Of a stretch of 64,000 bases of DNA, positions 27,022 to 35,035 are shown piece after piece. Numbering within the stretch: position 1 is the stretch's first letter; every line of letters starts with the position of its first letter. The translations under genes were made by a program, and so were the position numbers. The notes under the pieces were generated by a model. It was not told where the DNA came from. It did not search any database and saw only the letters and a list, made by a program, of their open reading frames with translations. Source of the stretch: Paenibacillus sp. FSL R7-0204 (GTDB lineage: Bacteria > Bacillota > Bacilli > Paenibacillales > Paenibacillaceae); assembly GCF_038002225.1 (NCBI RefSeq), contig NZ_JBBOCA010000001.1, positions 3,906,001 through 3,970,000 of the forward strand. Direction: 5' to 3'.

Positions 27022-28629
27022 TCAAACCATTCCGGTAATTGACCAGTTATGATCTACCTCCGGTATGACCGTCTGGCGGTCCCGGATATAATGAACCAGC
27101 ATCTCGCGGACGCTGCAGTCCGACTCCCAGTGCTTGACGGCGCTGACCAGTCCCGAGGCCTTCAACAGGCTGCTGTAACGATAATTGTTGACGGCAAGCT
27201 GTAGCTCGTCCGTATCGGCAAGCGGTCTGCCCCGGTAGGCCAGGTGGATGATCCGCCGGCCTACCGGCTGCGAGATGTCGATCTGATAATTAATCCCGGC
27301 GAACATATCGTAGAGGTAGCTCGGCACCTCAGGATCGGCGGTGATATTCGTATCCCCGGGCTGCCACTGCCGGAAATGGGCAGCCGAAGCTTCCATATAA
27401 TCCTTCAGCTCCTTGCCGGTGACGGTCACAACATACAGCACATTGTCAAAAGGATAAATGCGGTAGACATCTGCATACGTCAGCGGTCCCTGCTTCAGAT
27501 CCGCCTTGTCGTTGAACAGGCTCGTAGCGGCAACATCCGCCCCGCTGGCCTCCAGCATGGCGCGCTGGATCAAGGTAATGACCGCCGTATCCTGAACTCG
27601 TCCCACTGGCAGGCCGGCAGTCTCTTCAGGTTGGAAATTAGCGGCAGCATAACCCAAAATGCCGCCCTCCCCCTCTATGGAAGGGCCACCGCCGCCATCA
27701 GCGATGAACCGGAGGGTCTCTTCATGCGCCTCGGCAACCAGACTGCAGAGTTCCGGGTCCGGCTTCCAGCCGTTCATATCTATCACCGTGACCTCCCGGC
27801 TCACAACCTTGGGCTGACCGCCGTCAAGCTCTAGTGTAACGTCGAAGCGTACAACTTCCCGCCCCCGGTCCCGCGGCCCTCCAATAACGGTATTCCCTAT
27901 ACGCTGGTTCACGGTAATATGCATATGGCCGACCAGCAGTACATCTGCTTCAGGAACAAGCTCCGCAATCCGTCCGGCAGCATCCGAACCGCCCTCTTCA
28001 TCGAACTCTGCGACCATGCCCGCATGGGCGCTGATCACAATCAGGTCCGCCTTCCCTTCCGCCCGGAGGGAGGCGGCAATCGCCTGCGCGGTCTCGGCCA
28101 TATGGCCGAACCGTAGGCCCTCTACCTTACTTCCATCCCAGCGTGGAACGTTGGGATTCGTCAGTCCGATGACCGCAATCCGCATGCCGTGCTGCTCAAG
28201 AATCACATACGGCTCTGCAAACGGCCTGCCTTCCGTATCCCAGACATTCGCAGCGAGCACCGGGAAGTTCAGCTCCTGCTTGATTCGCCCGATCAGGCCA
28301 AGGCCGAAGTTAAACTCATGGTTGCCCAGCGTCAGCGCGGCATAGCCCATGGCATTAAGTGCTGCCGCAACCGGATGCCTGTCATCCGGCCGCTTATTGT
28401 AGACATCGTCAGTCAGCATATTCCCCTGGAATACGTCACCGTTATCGATCAGCAGAATCTCGGTCCCGCTCTCTCTAAGTTCGCGGACGTAAGCGGCTAC
28501 TCTGGCGAGCCCATCATTTACGGTATCGAGTCCGTCTTCATAACGGTAGCCCCACAGATTGCCATGAACATCCGAGGTAGCGATAATCACAATCTTGCAC
28601 AGGTTACGGCTTGCTGCCGGTTCCATCAT
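27022..28629 (-). CDS. 5'-nucleotidase/2',3'-cyclic phosphodiesterase-family metallophosphatase (cytoplasmic)
   Basis: About 535 residues. The N-terminal metallophosphatase domain has TSDVHGN, DNGDVFQG, LGNHEFNFG, SAHAG and GHMHI, the metal ligands of the calcineurin-like fold. The C-terminal 5'-nucleotidase domain (from about residue 345) contains NDKADLKQGPLTYADVYRIYP, which binds the nucleoside part. There is no signal peptide, unlike most family members, so it acts in the cytoplasm. Last gene of the ABC operon, 22 bases after a permease, so its substrate is probably what that transporter imports. The ATG at 28629 is preferred to a GTG at 28638. Confidence 0.85.
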   Translation of the reverse strand: MMEPAASRNLCKIVIIATSDVHGNLWGYRYEDGLDTVNDGLARVAAYVRELRESGTEILLIDNGDVFQGNMLTDDVYNKRPDDRHPVAAALNAMGYAALTLGNHEFNFGLGLIGRIKQELNFPVLAANVWDTEGRPFAEPYVILEQHGMRIAVIGLTNPNVPRWDGSKVEGLRFGHMAETAQAIAASLRAEGKADLIVISAHAGMVAEFDEEGGSDAAGRIAELVPEADVLLVGHMHITVNQRIGNTVIGGPRDRGREVVRFDVTLELDGGQPKVVSREVTVIDMNGWKPDPELCSLVAEAHEETLRFIADGGGGPSIEGEGGILGYAAANFQPEETAGLPVGRVQDTAVITLIQRAMLEASGADVAATSLFNDKADLKQGPLTYADVYRIYPFDNVLYVVTVTGKELKDYMEASAAHFRQWQPGDTNITADPEVPSYLYDMFAGINYQIDISQPVGRRIIHLAYRGRPLADTDELQLAVNNYRYSSLLKASGLVSAVKHWESDCSVREMLVHYIRDRQTVIPEVDHNWSITGMV

Positions 28630-28650
28630 CTCGTTCACCCTTCTCGTCTC

Positions 28651-29478
28651 TTATTTCAGAATTGCGCCTGCGGTGAAACTCTTCTCCATCTGGTCGCTGA
28701 ACAGCACATAAGCGAGCAGAATCGGCAGCGTGGAGATTACCATTGCTGCAGCCAGCGGTCCCCAGCTAATGCTGTACTGGCCGCTGAAGTTCATCAGCCC
28801 GAGCGGCAGCGTCCGCAGCGATTCCTTCTGGATGAAGGTTGCCGCCATCAGCAGCTCATTCCACACGGCGAGGAACACGAAGATCGCAACCGAGGCCAGA
28901 GGCGGCTTCAGCAGCGGCAGCACGACCTTGAAGAAGGACTTCACTACCCCGCAGCCGTCGATAAACGCGGCTTCCTCCAGCTCCTTCGGCATACTCCGCA
29001 GGAACGCAGACAGCATATAGACGCCAATCGGCAGATTCACGGCAATGTACGGCAGGATAATCGACAGCCGTGAGCTGAGAAGGCCAAGATTCTTCAGGAT
29101 CATGAACAACGGAATCAGCGTAGCATGAATCGGCACCATGACCCCCATGAGCAGAATGAACAGAATCAGTCCGTTATATTTGAATCTCATCCGTGTCAGC
29201 GCGTAAGCCATCATCGAAGCGAACAGCAGCACGAAAAAGAGGGTAATCAGCGTAACTGACACACTGTTGAAAAAGTATTGATTCACCTTGGCGCTTACCC
29301 AGGCCTCTGAGAAATTGCTAAACCGCCATTCTGTGGGGAGCGCCCAGACCACTCCGCCGATAATCTCCGAATTATCCTTAAATGCACTGACCACAAGCCA
29401 GTAGAGCGGGAACAACTGGAGGACGGCAATGAGGCCCATCAGCAGATAGAGGCCTGTGTTTTTGGTAGTCTTCAGCAT
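28651..29478 (-). CDS. ABC transporter permease, MalG/UgpE-like
   Basis: 275 residues with six helices. The EAA loop is KELEEAAFIDGCGVVKSFFKVVLPLLKP, and the C-terminus ends in DQMEKSFTAGAILK, typical of MalG/UgpE-type permeases. It follows its partner permease by 12 bases, in the operon ending with the metallophosphatase. Members move sugars or glycerol-phosphate esters. Confidence 0.9.
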   Translation of the reverse strand: MLKTTKNTGLYLLMGLIAVLQLFPLYWLVVSAFKDNSEIIGGVVWALPTEWRFSNFSEAWVSAKVNQYFFNSVSVTLITLFFVLLFASMMAYALTRMRFKYNGLILFILLMGVMVPIHATLIPLFMILKNLGLLSSRLSIILPYIAVNLPIGVYMLSAFLRSMPKELEEAAFIDGCGVVKSFFKVVLPLLKPPLASVAIFVFLAVWNELLMAATFIQKESLRTLPLGLMNFSGQYSISWGPLAAAMVISTLPILLAYVLFSDQMEKSFTAGAILK

Positions 29479-29490
29479 GTCCGGTCCTCC

Positions 29491-30375
29491 TTAATATTCA
29501 ATTTTTTCACGGGTAAGCACTTTATTGAGCACCCAGGCGATGATTAGACACTCCAGCACCATGAACACAGCAAGTGCGCTGCCGTAACCGAAGTTCTGCT
29601 TCAGGAACGCTTCCTGGAACATTTTCAGAGCAATCATGGTTGTGGAATGCAGCGGTCCGCCATTCGTCATCACATACACACTTTCAAAGGTCTTAAGCGC
29701 ATAAATCACGTTGAGCACGACACAGATCCGCAGCACATCAGATAATAACGGAAGCGTGATATAACGGACGGCTTTCCAGCCGACAGCTCCATCCAGCTTC
29801 GCAGCCTCATAGTACTGCTCCGAGATACCCTGGATACCGGCGAACAGTATCAGCATGTTATAGCCAACATAATGCCAGGTTGTTACGATCAGGACTGACA
29901 AGAGTGCTGTCTTGGTGTCTCCAAGCCAAGCCTGCGCCCAGCTGCCGAGGTGAGCGGCTTCCAGCAGTGTGTTCAGCATCCCAATGTTCGGATCGTAGAT
30001 TTTGACCCACAGCAGACTGACCATCGTCGTTGACATGACCACCGGGAAAAAGTAAATATTGCGGAACCATTTACGTCCCTTCATTTTGCGGGAGACCAGC
30101 AGCGCCAGGCCGAACGAGAGCGGAAGCTGAACGAACACGCCTGTCAGCAGGAAGGCCACACTGTTCCATACCGCCTTCCAGAAGCTTTTATCTGCGGTGA
30201 ACATCTTGGTGTAATTGTCCAGGCCCACGAAGGCCATAGGGTTAATTCCGTCCCACTCCTGGAAGCTGTAATACGCTGTCATGAGGATCGGCACGAAATA
30301 GAAGACCAGAAATACGGTTAAACCAGGCACTAGAAACAAAGCGATTAATTTCTTATCCGAGAGCGCTCTTTCCAT
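29491..30375 (-). CDS. ABC transporter permease, MalF/UgpA-like
   Basis: About 294 residues, starting MERALSDKKLIALFLVPG; the ATG at 30375 follows AGGTGG, while the upstream extension has no ribosome binding site. Six helices are predicted, with the EAA loop EQYYEAAKLDGAVGWKAVRYITLPLL. Partner of the permease encoded next; no ATPase gene is local, so a shared ATPase is expected. Confidence 0.9.
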   Translation of the reverse strand: MERALSDKKLIALFLVPGLTVFLVFYFVPILMTAYYSFQEWDGINPMAFVGLDNYTKMFTADKSFWKAVWNSVAFLLTGVFVQLPLSFGLALLVSRKMKGRKWFRNIYFFPVVMSTTMVSLLWVKIYDPNIGMLNTLLEAAHLGSWAQAWLGDTKTALLSVLIVTTWHYVGYNMLILFAGIQGISEQYYEAAKLDGAVGWKAVRYITLPLLSDVLRICVVLNVIYALKTFESVYVMTNGGPLHSTTMIALKMFQEAFLKQNFGYGSALAVFMVLECLIIAWVLNKVLTREKIEY

Positions 30376-30460
30376 CACTATCCACCTATCAGAGTGCAGA
30401 AAAGCGATGCGGTCCAAGAGACTGCATCGCCTTTCCCCTATTATATTTGTAAAACGTGTC

Positions 30461-31756
30461 TTACTCTGCCGAACGGAGCAATGTTTCCAGCTGTGCAGTG
30501 TATTCTTCAGGCGTCAGATTGCCGCCATAGAGCTGCTGCGTCATATCGCGGTATTCCTGACCTGTATCTGCCGACAGCAGGCCGAACCACATCGCTTGGG
30601 TTTTGGCTGTTTTGCTGATATCCGTAGCATAAGCGGACAGCTGCTCATTCTGCGACTCCGACTTCACTTCGCTGGCCGCATATCCGGGCAGGCCTTTGCG
30701 TACGAACTCATCATTGAGCTTGAGGGACAGCTTAATGGCGAATTCCTTGGCTTTGCCCACGTGCTTGGAGCTGTTGTTCACGAACAAGGAGTAAGGCGCC
30801 GCCGAGTTCTGGAAGCCGATCGTTGCACTGTAGACATCCTCTGCACCAGTCTTCGGGAATGCAATATATCCGAGATTATCGCCCATGGCCTTCGACAGCG
30901 CGCCGAAGTTGAAGCTGCCGTCGATCCAGATCAGAGCCTTATCGTTCTTGAAAAGCTCCTGGGCATCCAGATAAGCCGAGCCGAGAAAGCCCTTCTGGAA
31001 GGCATTGCTGCTTACCAGGGTGGCTACCTGCTTAGCTGCATCTACAAATGGAGCATCCGTAAACTTCGCATCGCCTTTAATCGCATTGTCGAAGGCGTTA
31101 ACGTCCTGACGCGCTACGAGCAGGTTGTACAGCAGATCGCCCTGCCATCTTTCTTTGCCGCCAAGGGCGATAGGGATGATCCCTTTATCACCAGCCTTGG
31201 ATACAAGCGCCTGAAGATCGTCCCAGGTTGCCGGAGGCGTAGCGCCCAGATCGCTCATGAGCTTTTTGTTATAGTAGAAGACCAGGGTTGTACTGATATT
31301 GGAAGGAACGGAATAGATATTGCCGTCTTCCTCCTTCACCAGCTGGTTGTCCAGAAATTTCGCGCCAAGTCCTGTGGAATCCAGGGTATCGTTCAGCGGG
31401 GCAACCGTTTTCGATTGCAGTACAGGTGTCCGGTAGGACTTCCCGGCATGCTGCTGGAAGACATCCGGAAGCTCATTGGCAGCCAGCGCAACACTGATTT
31501 TGGTCTTGTAGGTCTCGTCCTGTATGTACTCATAATTCAAATCCACGCCGACTTCCGCTGCGGTAGCCTCGGCAGCAGCCTGGTACATCGGATCTGCATC
31601 GAACATCCATAAGGAGACAGATTCCTTGCCTTCCGCCGCTTTCGCATCCTGATTCTGAGTTGCCCCTTCGTTACCATTGGCTCCTCCGCAAGCACTAAGC
31701 ACTACACTGCTAAGCGCGATGGATGCTGCAACTACCCCAAGCTTTTTTCCGAACAT
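30461..31756 (-). CDS. ABC transporter substrate-binding lipoprotein, family 1
   Basis: About 431 residues. Signal peptide and lipobox VVLSAC, then a Gly/Asn/Gln-rich tether. The mature protein has the family 1 fold, with DVFQQHAGKSYR and LVFYYNKKLMSDLGATPPATWDDL. It resembles sugar/glycerol-3-phosphate (UgpB-like) binding proteins, but ligand residues cannot be assigned. The ATG at 31756 has AAAGGTGG ten bases upstream. First gene of the operon binding protein, permease, permease, metallophosphatase, downstream of PhoP-box-like repeats. Confidence 0.9.
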   Translation of the reverse strand: MFGKKLGVVAASIALSSVVLSACGGANGNEGATQNQDAKAAEGKESVSLWMFDADPMYQAAAEATAAEVGVDLNYEYIQDETYKTKISVALAANELPDVFQQHAGKSYRTPVLQSKTVAPLNDTLDSTGLGAKFLDNQLVKEEDGNIYSVPSNISTTLVFYYNKKLMSDLGATPPATWDDLQALVSKAGDKGIIPIALGGKERWQGDLLYNLLVARQDVNAFDNAIKGDAKFTDAPFVDAAKQVATLVSSNAFQKGFLGSAYLDAQELFKNDKALIWIDGSFNFGALSKAMGDNLGYIAFPKTGAEDVYSATIGFQNSAAPYSLFVNNSSKHVGKAKEFAIKLSLKLNDEFVRKGLPGYAASEVKSESQNEQLSAYATDISKTAKTQAMWFGLLSADTGQEYRDMTQQLYGGNLTPEEYTAQLETLLRSAE

Positions 31757-31911
31757 TTGTGTTGGACCACCTTTCAATATTTCGGGTTTTGACTTACAGG
31801 TATCATCTTAACAAGTGAACCGCCGTGTACGAATGGAGATATATTGGTTCTAACAGTAAAATTTTTAGGTATGTCAGATTACTTTACACTCAATTTACGG
31901 GGCGTTCCCAT

Positions 31912-31940
31912 GTTAACGGCAGCTTAACATAAGGTTAACT
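31912..31940. promoter_or_regulatory. PhoP-box-like direct repeats
   Basis: Three TTAAC repeats begin at 31913, 31924 and 31935, exactly 11 bases apart: TTAACG-N5-TTAACA-N5-TTAACT. The Bacillus PhoP box is repeated TT(A/T/C)ACA with about five-base spacers. The array lies about 155 bases upstream of the binding-protein gene, whose operon ends in a nucleotidase-family phosphatase. A fourth repeat is not clear. Confidence 0.5.
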
Positions 31941-31965
31941 TTATTCAGCAAAAATCTAATCAGCG

Positions 31966-31992
31966 AAAAAGCCCGGCTGCAAAACACCGGGC
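31966..31992 (-). terminator. Rho-independent terminator of the two-component operon
   Basis: On the minus strand GCCCGG and CCGGGC pair around a short loop, followed by TTTTTC, 19 bases after the response regulator stop codon. Confidence 0.8.
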
Positions 31993-32010
31993 CCTGCGTA
32001 TAGCTGCTCT

Positions 32011-32856
32011 TTATGTATCCGAATAGGAGCCGCTGTATACGGTATTCGGGGTCATTCCGTAACGTTTCTTGAAGCATTTGCTGAAATAGAACGGGTCCTT
32101 ATAGCCCACCTGCCGGGCTATCGTAGCAATCTTGGGCGCCGGGGCTTCCTCCCCGGAGGCCCCTTGGCTGAGCAGCTTCATAGCCTCGCCAAGACGGACG
32201 TTCGTCACATATTCCACAAAAGACTCGCCGGTCTCCTTCTTAAACGCATGGCTTAAATAGCTAGGGTTCACAAACAGAGCGCTGGCCGTACTCTGGAGTG
32301 ACAATGTATCCTCGGCATAATGTGCCGTCACATAGGCAATAGTCTTGCCGATTAAGGCAGTGCCGCTGCTCTTCCGCTTCTGAGCACGGGCATCGCCTGC
32401 CTGCGGCTCCTGCACATCTCCGGCTTTGATTCTGAGCCGGTTGATGTAGCGCTCTGCCTCCCACTTCTCTGTCAGCTGCGTCCGGATCGTGCGTAGGGCC
32501 TGTTCGACAGCATCCTCATCGACGGGCTTCAGCAGATAATGGTCCGCTCCAAGCGAGATAGCCTGCTGTGCATAAGAGAAATTATCGTAGCTGGTGATGA
32601 AAATCAGCTTGGCTGCCGAATTCAGCTTACGGACCTCCCCAATGAATTCAAGCCCGTTCATATTCGGCATCTCAATATCCGTAATGATGAGATCGATATG
32701 CTGCTCCCCGATGATCTGTAGCGCGGCTGAGCCGTCATCGGCTTCTGCAGCCACCTCGAACCCGGCGGCTTCCCAATCCACCAGACGGATCAGCAGCTGC
32801 CTGAAATAATATTCGTCATCCACAATCAGGACGCGGGCTACCGGTGCTGTGCTCAT
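32011..32856 (-). CDS. YesN-like response regulator (receiver plus AraC domain)
   Basis: 281 residues. The receiver domain has VDDEYYFR, the phospho-acceptor Asp in IDLIITDIEMPNMNG, and Lys in YLLKPVDED. An AraC DNA-binding domain (about 165-278) contains FVNPSYLSHAFKKETG and IARQVGYKDPFYFSKCFKKRYG. Typical YesN proteins are longer (400-540) with a central region; here that part is nearly absent. Overlaps the kinase gene by four bases. Likely controls the adjacent ABC operon. Confidence 0.9.
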   Translation of the reverse strand: MSTAPVARVLIVDDEYYFRQLLIRLVDWEAAGFEVAAEADDGSAALQIIGEQHIDLIITDIEMPNMNGLEFIGEVRKLNSAAKLIFITSYDNFSYAQQAISLGADHYLLKPVDEDAVEQALRTIRTQLTEKWEAERYINRLRIKAGDVQEPQAGDARAQKRKSSGTALIGKTIAYVTAHYAEDTLSLQSTASALFVNPSYLSHAFKKETGESFVEYVTNVRLGEAMKLLSQGASGEEAPAPKIATIARQVGYKDPFYFSKCFKKRYGMTPNTVYSGSYSDT

Positions 32857-34703
32857 AGTCTGACTGTCCCCTCTTCCTGTTGGTTCGTCTGCTTAAGCAG
32901 CGGCAAGCGCAGCTTCACTTCTACGCCCTGGCCCGGCGCAGAGGTTAGCAGGATTCCATAAGCCCCTCCGAACCGAAGGCGGATGCGGTCCTGAATATTT
33001 TGGAGTCCGAAGCTGTACCTCTCCGCGCTGTCATGCCCGGACCAGATCAGCCGCTGCTGCTCTTCACTCATGCCTTTGCCGTTGTCGCGGACGGTGAAGA
33101 GAAGCAGACTCTGTCCGTCCGTGCTTTCCGCTTCGCAGGTAATTTCACACCAGCCGCCGTCCGACATTCCTCTAATGCCATGGTGGATCGCATTCTCGAC
33201 CAGCGGCTGAAGCAGCATAGTCGGCACCAGGCAGGCTTCCAGTCCCGGTCCGAACGATATCCGGTAGTTCAGCTTAGGGAAACGGATCTGCTGAATATAC
33301 AGGTAGCTCTCCAGATGCTTCTGCTCCTGGGCTACCGTAATCAGCTCCTTTCCGTTACTAAGCGATATCCGGTAGAACTCTCCCAGCGCCTTCAGCATCT
33401 TGCTGATGTCCTTCGCCCCCGACATCACAGCCATCGCACGGATCGTGTCCAGTGTATTGTACAGGAAATGCGGCTTGATCTGCGAATAGAGCAGCCGCAG
33501 CTCCAGAATCCGTTTGGTCTGCTCTTCCATCTCCACTTGGACCATCAAGCCCTGGATGCGCTCCACCATTTCATTGAAGGTAGCTCCCAGCCGGCCGACT
33601 TCGTCCTCAGAATCGGCGGCGGCGCGCCGCTCCAGATTCCCGCTGCCCACCTCAACAATCACCTCGCTAAGCTGGCTGAGAGGCCGGGTCAGCCGGCGGG
33701 TGAACAGAATAGACAAAAGCACTGCTGACAGGATGCTGATCAGGCCGAACCCGGCCAGCAGCAGGGCGATTTTCCAGTACCCGTAGGTTAGCTCTGATAT
33801 CGTCACCAGCTGGACTACCTTCCACTCATAGGGAGCGAGACTCTGCATGGATACTAAATAACGGTCTCCGGCGACCTCCTGGGTCCGGGTTCCTTGTGAG
33901 ACTGACTTGACCCAATCCGTAAGGGATGCCTCCGCGACCGTCTGGTTCACTCTTGTGGTTTCATTCGCAGAGATGATTCTTCCGTTCCGGTTAATGACCA
34001 GCGTAGCGCTTTCCGGGTTCTGTTCATTATGATAGAGGCGGGCAAGCGTCCGCTCGTCAATGTTGACATAGATATAACCAAGCGGGGTCCCCTTCTCCAT
34101 GCTCTTAATGACCCTGCCCACACTGATCATATTCTTGTGCTTCATCCCGGACAGAAAGGCAGGCGTAAGTGAATCCGCCCAGACCGCCCCGCCTCTGGCT
34201 GCATCAATCTCCGCTCGGGGGTAGATCCTAAGGCTCTCCCGGGTCACGCCGGTCAGATTGGAGGTGTAATAGAGGTTGCCATTCAAGGATTCAATAATAA
34301 CAGAATCAATATTCGGCTCGGTCACCAGCATTGCAGCCAGTGTATTGTAGATCGCCTTCAGTGCAGCCACATCATTGCCGGCACCGTTATCTCTGCTGAG
34401 CAGCTTCTGGGTGTCCTGATTAATCAGCACGAACTTGGTGAAATTCTGGACCGACTGGAACACCGTCTCCATCGACTGCTTGACCAGTCTCACTTCCTGC
34501 TGTGAGCTTGCCGTGGTTCTATCCAGAGTCTGATTGAAGACAATCCGCTGAATGCTGACCATGAAAATCACCAGTGCCAGCAGGACAATCAGGAGGTTGC
34601 TTAGCAGAATCTTCCGCCGCAGCGGCATACTGCCGCTGAACAGATAGGGCAGATCCGCCCTTAACCTCTTCAAGAGGGATGGATATGACATGAACCGCTT
34701 CAT
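32853..34703 (-). CDS. YesM-like sensor histidine kinase
   Basis: About 616 residues from the ATG at 34703 (GGAGGG upstream). A helix at about 27-47, an extracellular Cache-type sensor, a second helix at about 310-335, HAMP, then a His_kinase domain with YSQIKPHFLYNTLD (phospho-acceptor His) and an HATPase with ENAIHHG and DNGKGM. This is the LytS/YesM class that pairs with YesN-type regulators, here encoded by the overlapping downstream gene. Such pairs usually sense extracellular sugars and switch on the neighbouring importer. Confidence 0.9.
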   Translation of the reverse strand: MKRFMSYPSLLKRLRADLPYLFSGSMPLRRKILLSNLLIVLLALVIFMVSIQRIVFNQTLDRTTASSQQEVRLVKQSMETVFQSVQNFTKFVLINQDTQKLLSRDNGAGNDVAALKAIYNTLAAMLVTEPNIDSVIIESLNGNLYYTSNLTGVTRESLRIYPRAEIDAARGGAVWADSLTPAFLSGMKHKNMISVGRVIKSMEKGTPLGYIYVNIDERTLARLYHNEQNPESATLVINRNGRIISANETTRVNQTVAEASLTDWVKSVSQGTRTQEVAGDRYLVSMQSLAPYEWKVVQLVTISELTYGYWKIALLLAGFGLISILSAVLLSILFTRRLTRPLSQLSEVIVEVGSGNLERRAAADSEDEVGRLGATFNEMVERIQGLMVQVEMEEQTKRILELRLLYSQIKPHFLYNTLDTIRAMAVMSGAKDISKMLKALGEFYRISLSNGKELITVAQEQKHLESYLYIQQIRFPKLNYRISFGPGLEACLVPTMLLQPLVENAIHHGIRGMSDGGWCEITCEAESTDGQSLLLFTVRDNGKGMSEEQQRLIWSGHDSAERYSFGLQNIQDRIRLRFGGAYGILLTSAPGQGVEVKLRLPLLKQTNQQEEGTVRL

Positions 34704-34715
34704 CGTTCCCTCCGT

Positions 34716-34737
34716 TACATGTATGGTTGTACATGTA
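34716..34737. promoter_or_regulatory. Twin TACATGTA palindromes at the kinase promoter
   Basis: Two perfect 8-bp palindromes TACATGTA start 14 bases apart (34716 and 34730), directly downstream of a minus-strand TATAAT (34737-34742), that is, around the expected transcription start of the kinase gene. The position suggests a repressor operator. The regulator is unknown. Confidence 0.4.
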
Positions 34738-34808
34738 TTATACACAAATTATAAAAACAGAAAAGCAGCGGCTCTGGTCGCGCGCAAAAGACCGGAACAG
34801 CCTGATAC

Positions 34809-35035
34809 TCACTTACGCGTCCCTCCCATCACCGACGAGTCAACAATATAACCCGCGCCCTTGCAGGAGATGCTGAAATTGCGGTCATCCAGATGAATGG
34901 GGAGCGGCTCTATGCTGGCAGGTTCAGGTCAAGCAGCACCAGCTGCGGCACTTCCTGCTCGAAGATTTTCTCCACCGCCTGGAAATCTGCAACCTCCACT
35001 ACCTCATAGCTGTACTTGCGCAGGATATCAGTCAT
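34809..35035 (-). pseudogene. Response regulator remnant
   Basis: The minus strand from an ATG at 35035 reads MTDILRKYSYEVVEVADF, then a segment ending QLVLLDLNLPA and a TAG at 34910. This looks like the middle of a BceR/OmpR-type receiver domain up to the phospho-acceptor Asp. In another frame, the text before a stop at 34809 includes CKGAGYIV, which resembles the C-terminal end of OmpR-family winged helices. Both the start and the bulk of the protein are missing, so this is a gene fragment. Its ATG overlaps the stop of the acyltransferase fusion (TGATGA). The C-terminal match is weak. Confidence 0.5.

Noticed and set aside
30407..31612. Plus-strand open frame of 401 codons
   Set aside because: Antisense to the substrate-binding lipoprotein gene, which has a signal peptide, lipobox and family motifs.
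34809..35035. A small intact gene downstream of the acyltransferase fusion
   Set aside because: The 41-codon frame begins and ends within a receiver-domain-like segment, so a fragment explains it better than a real small protein.
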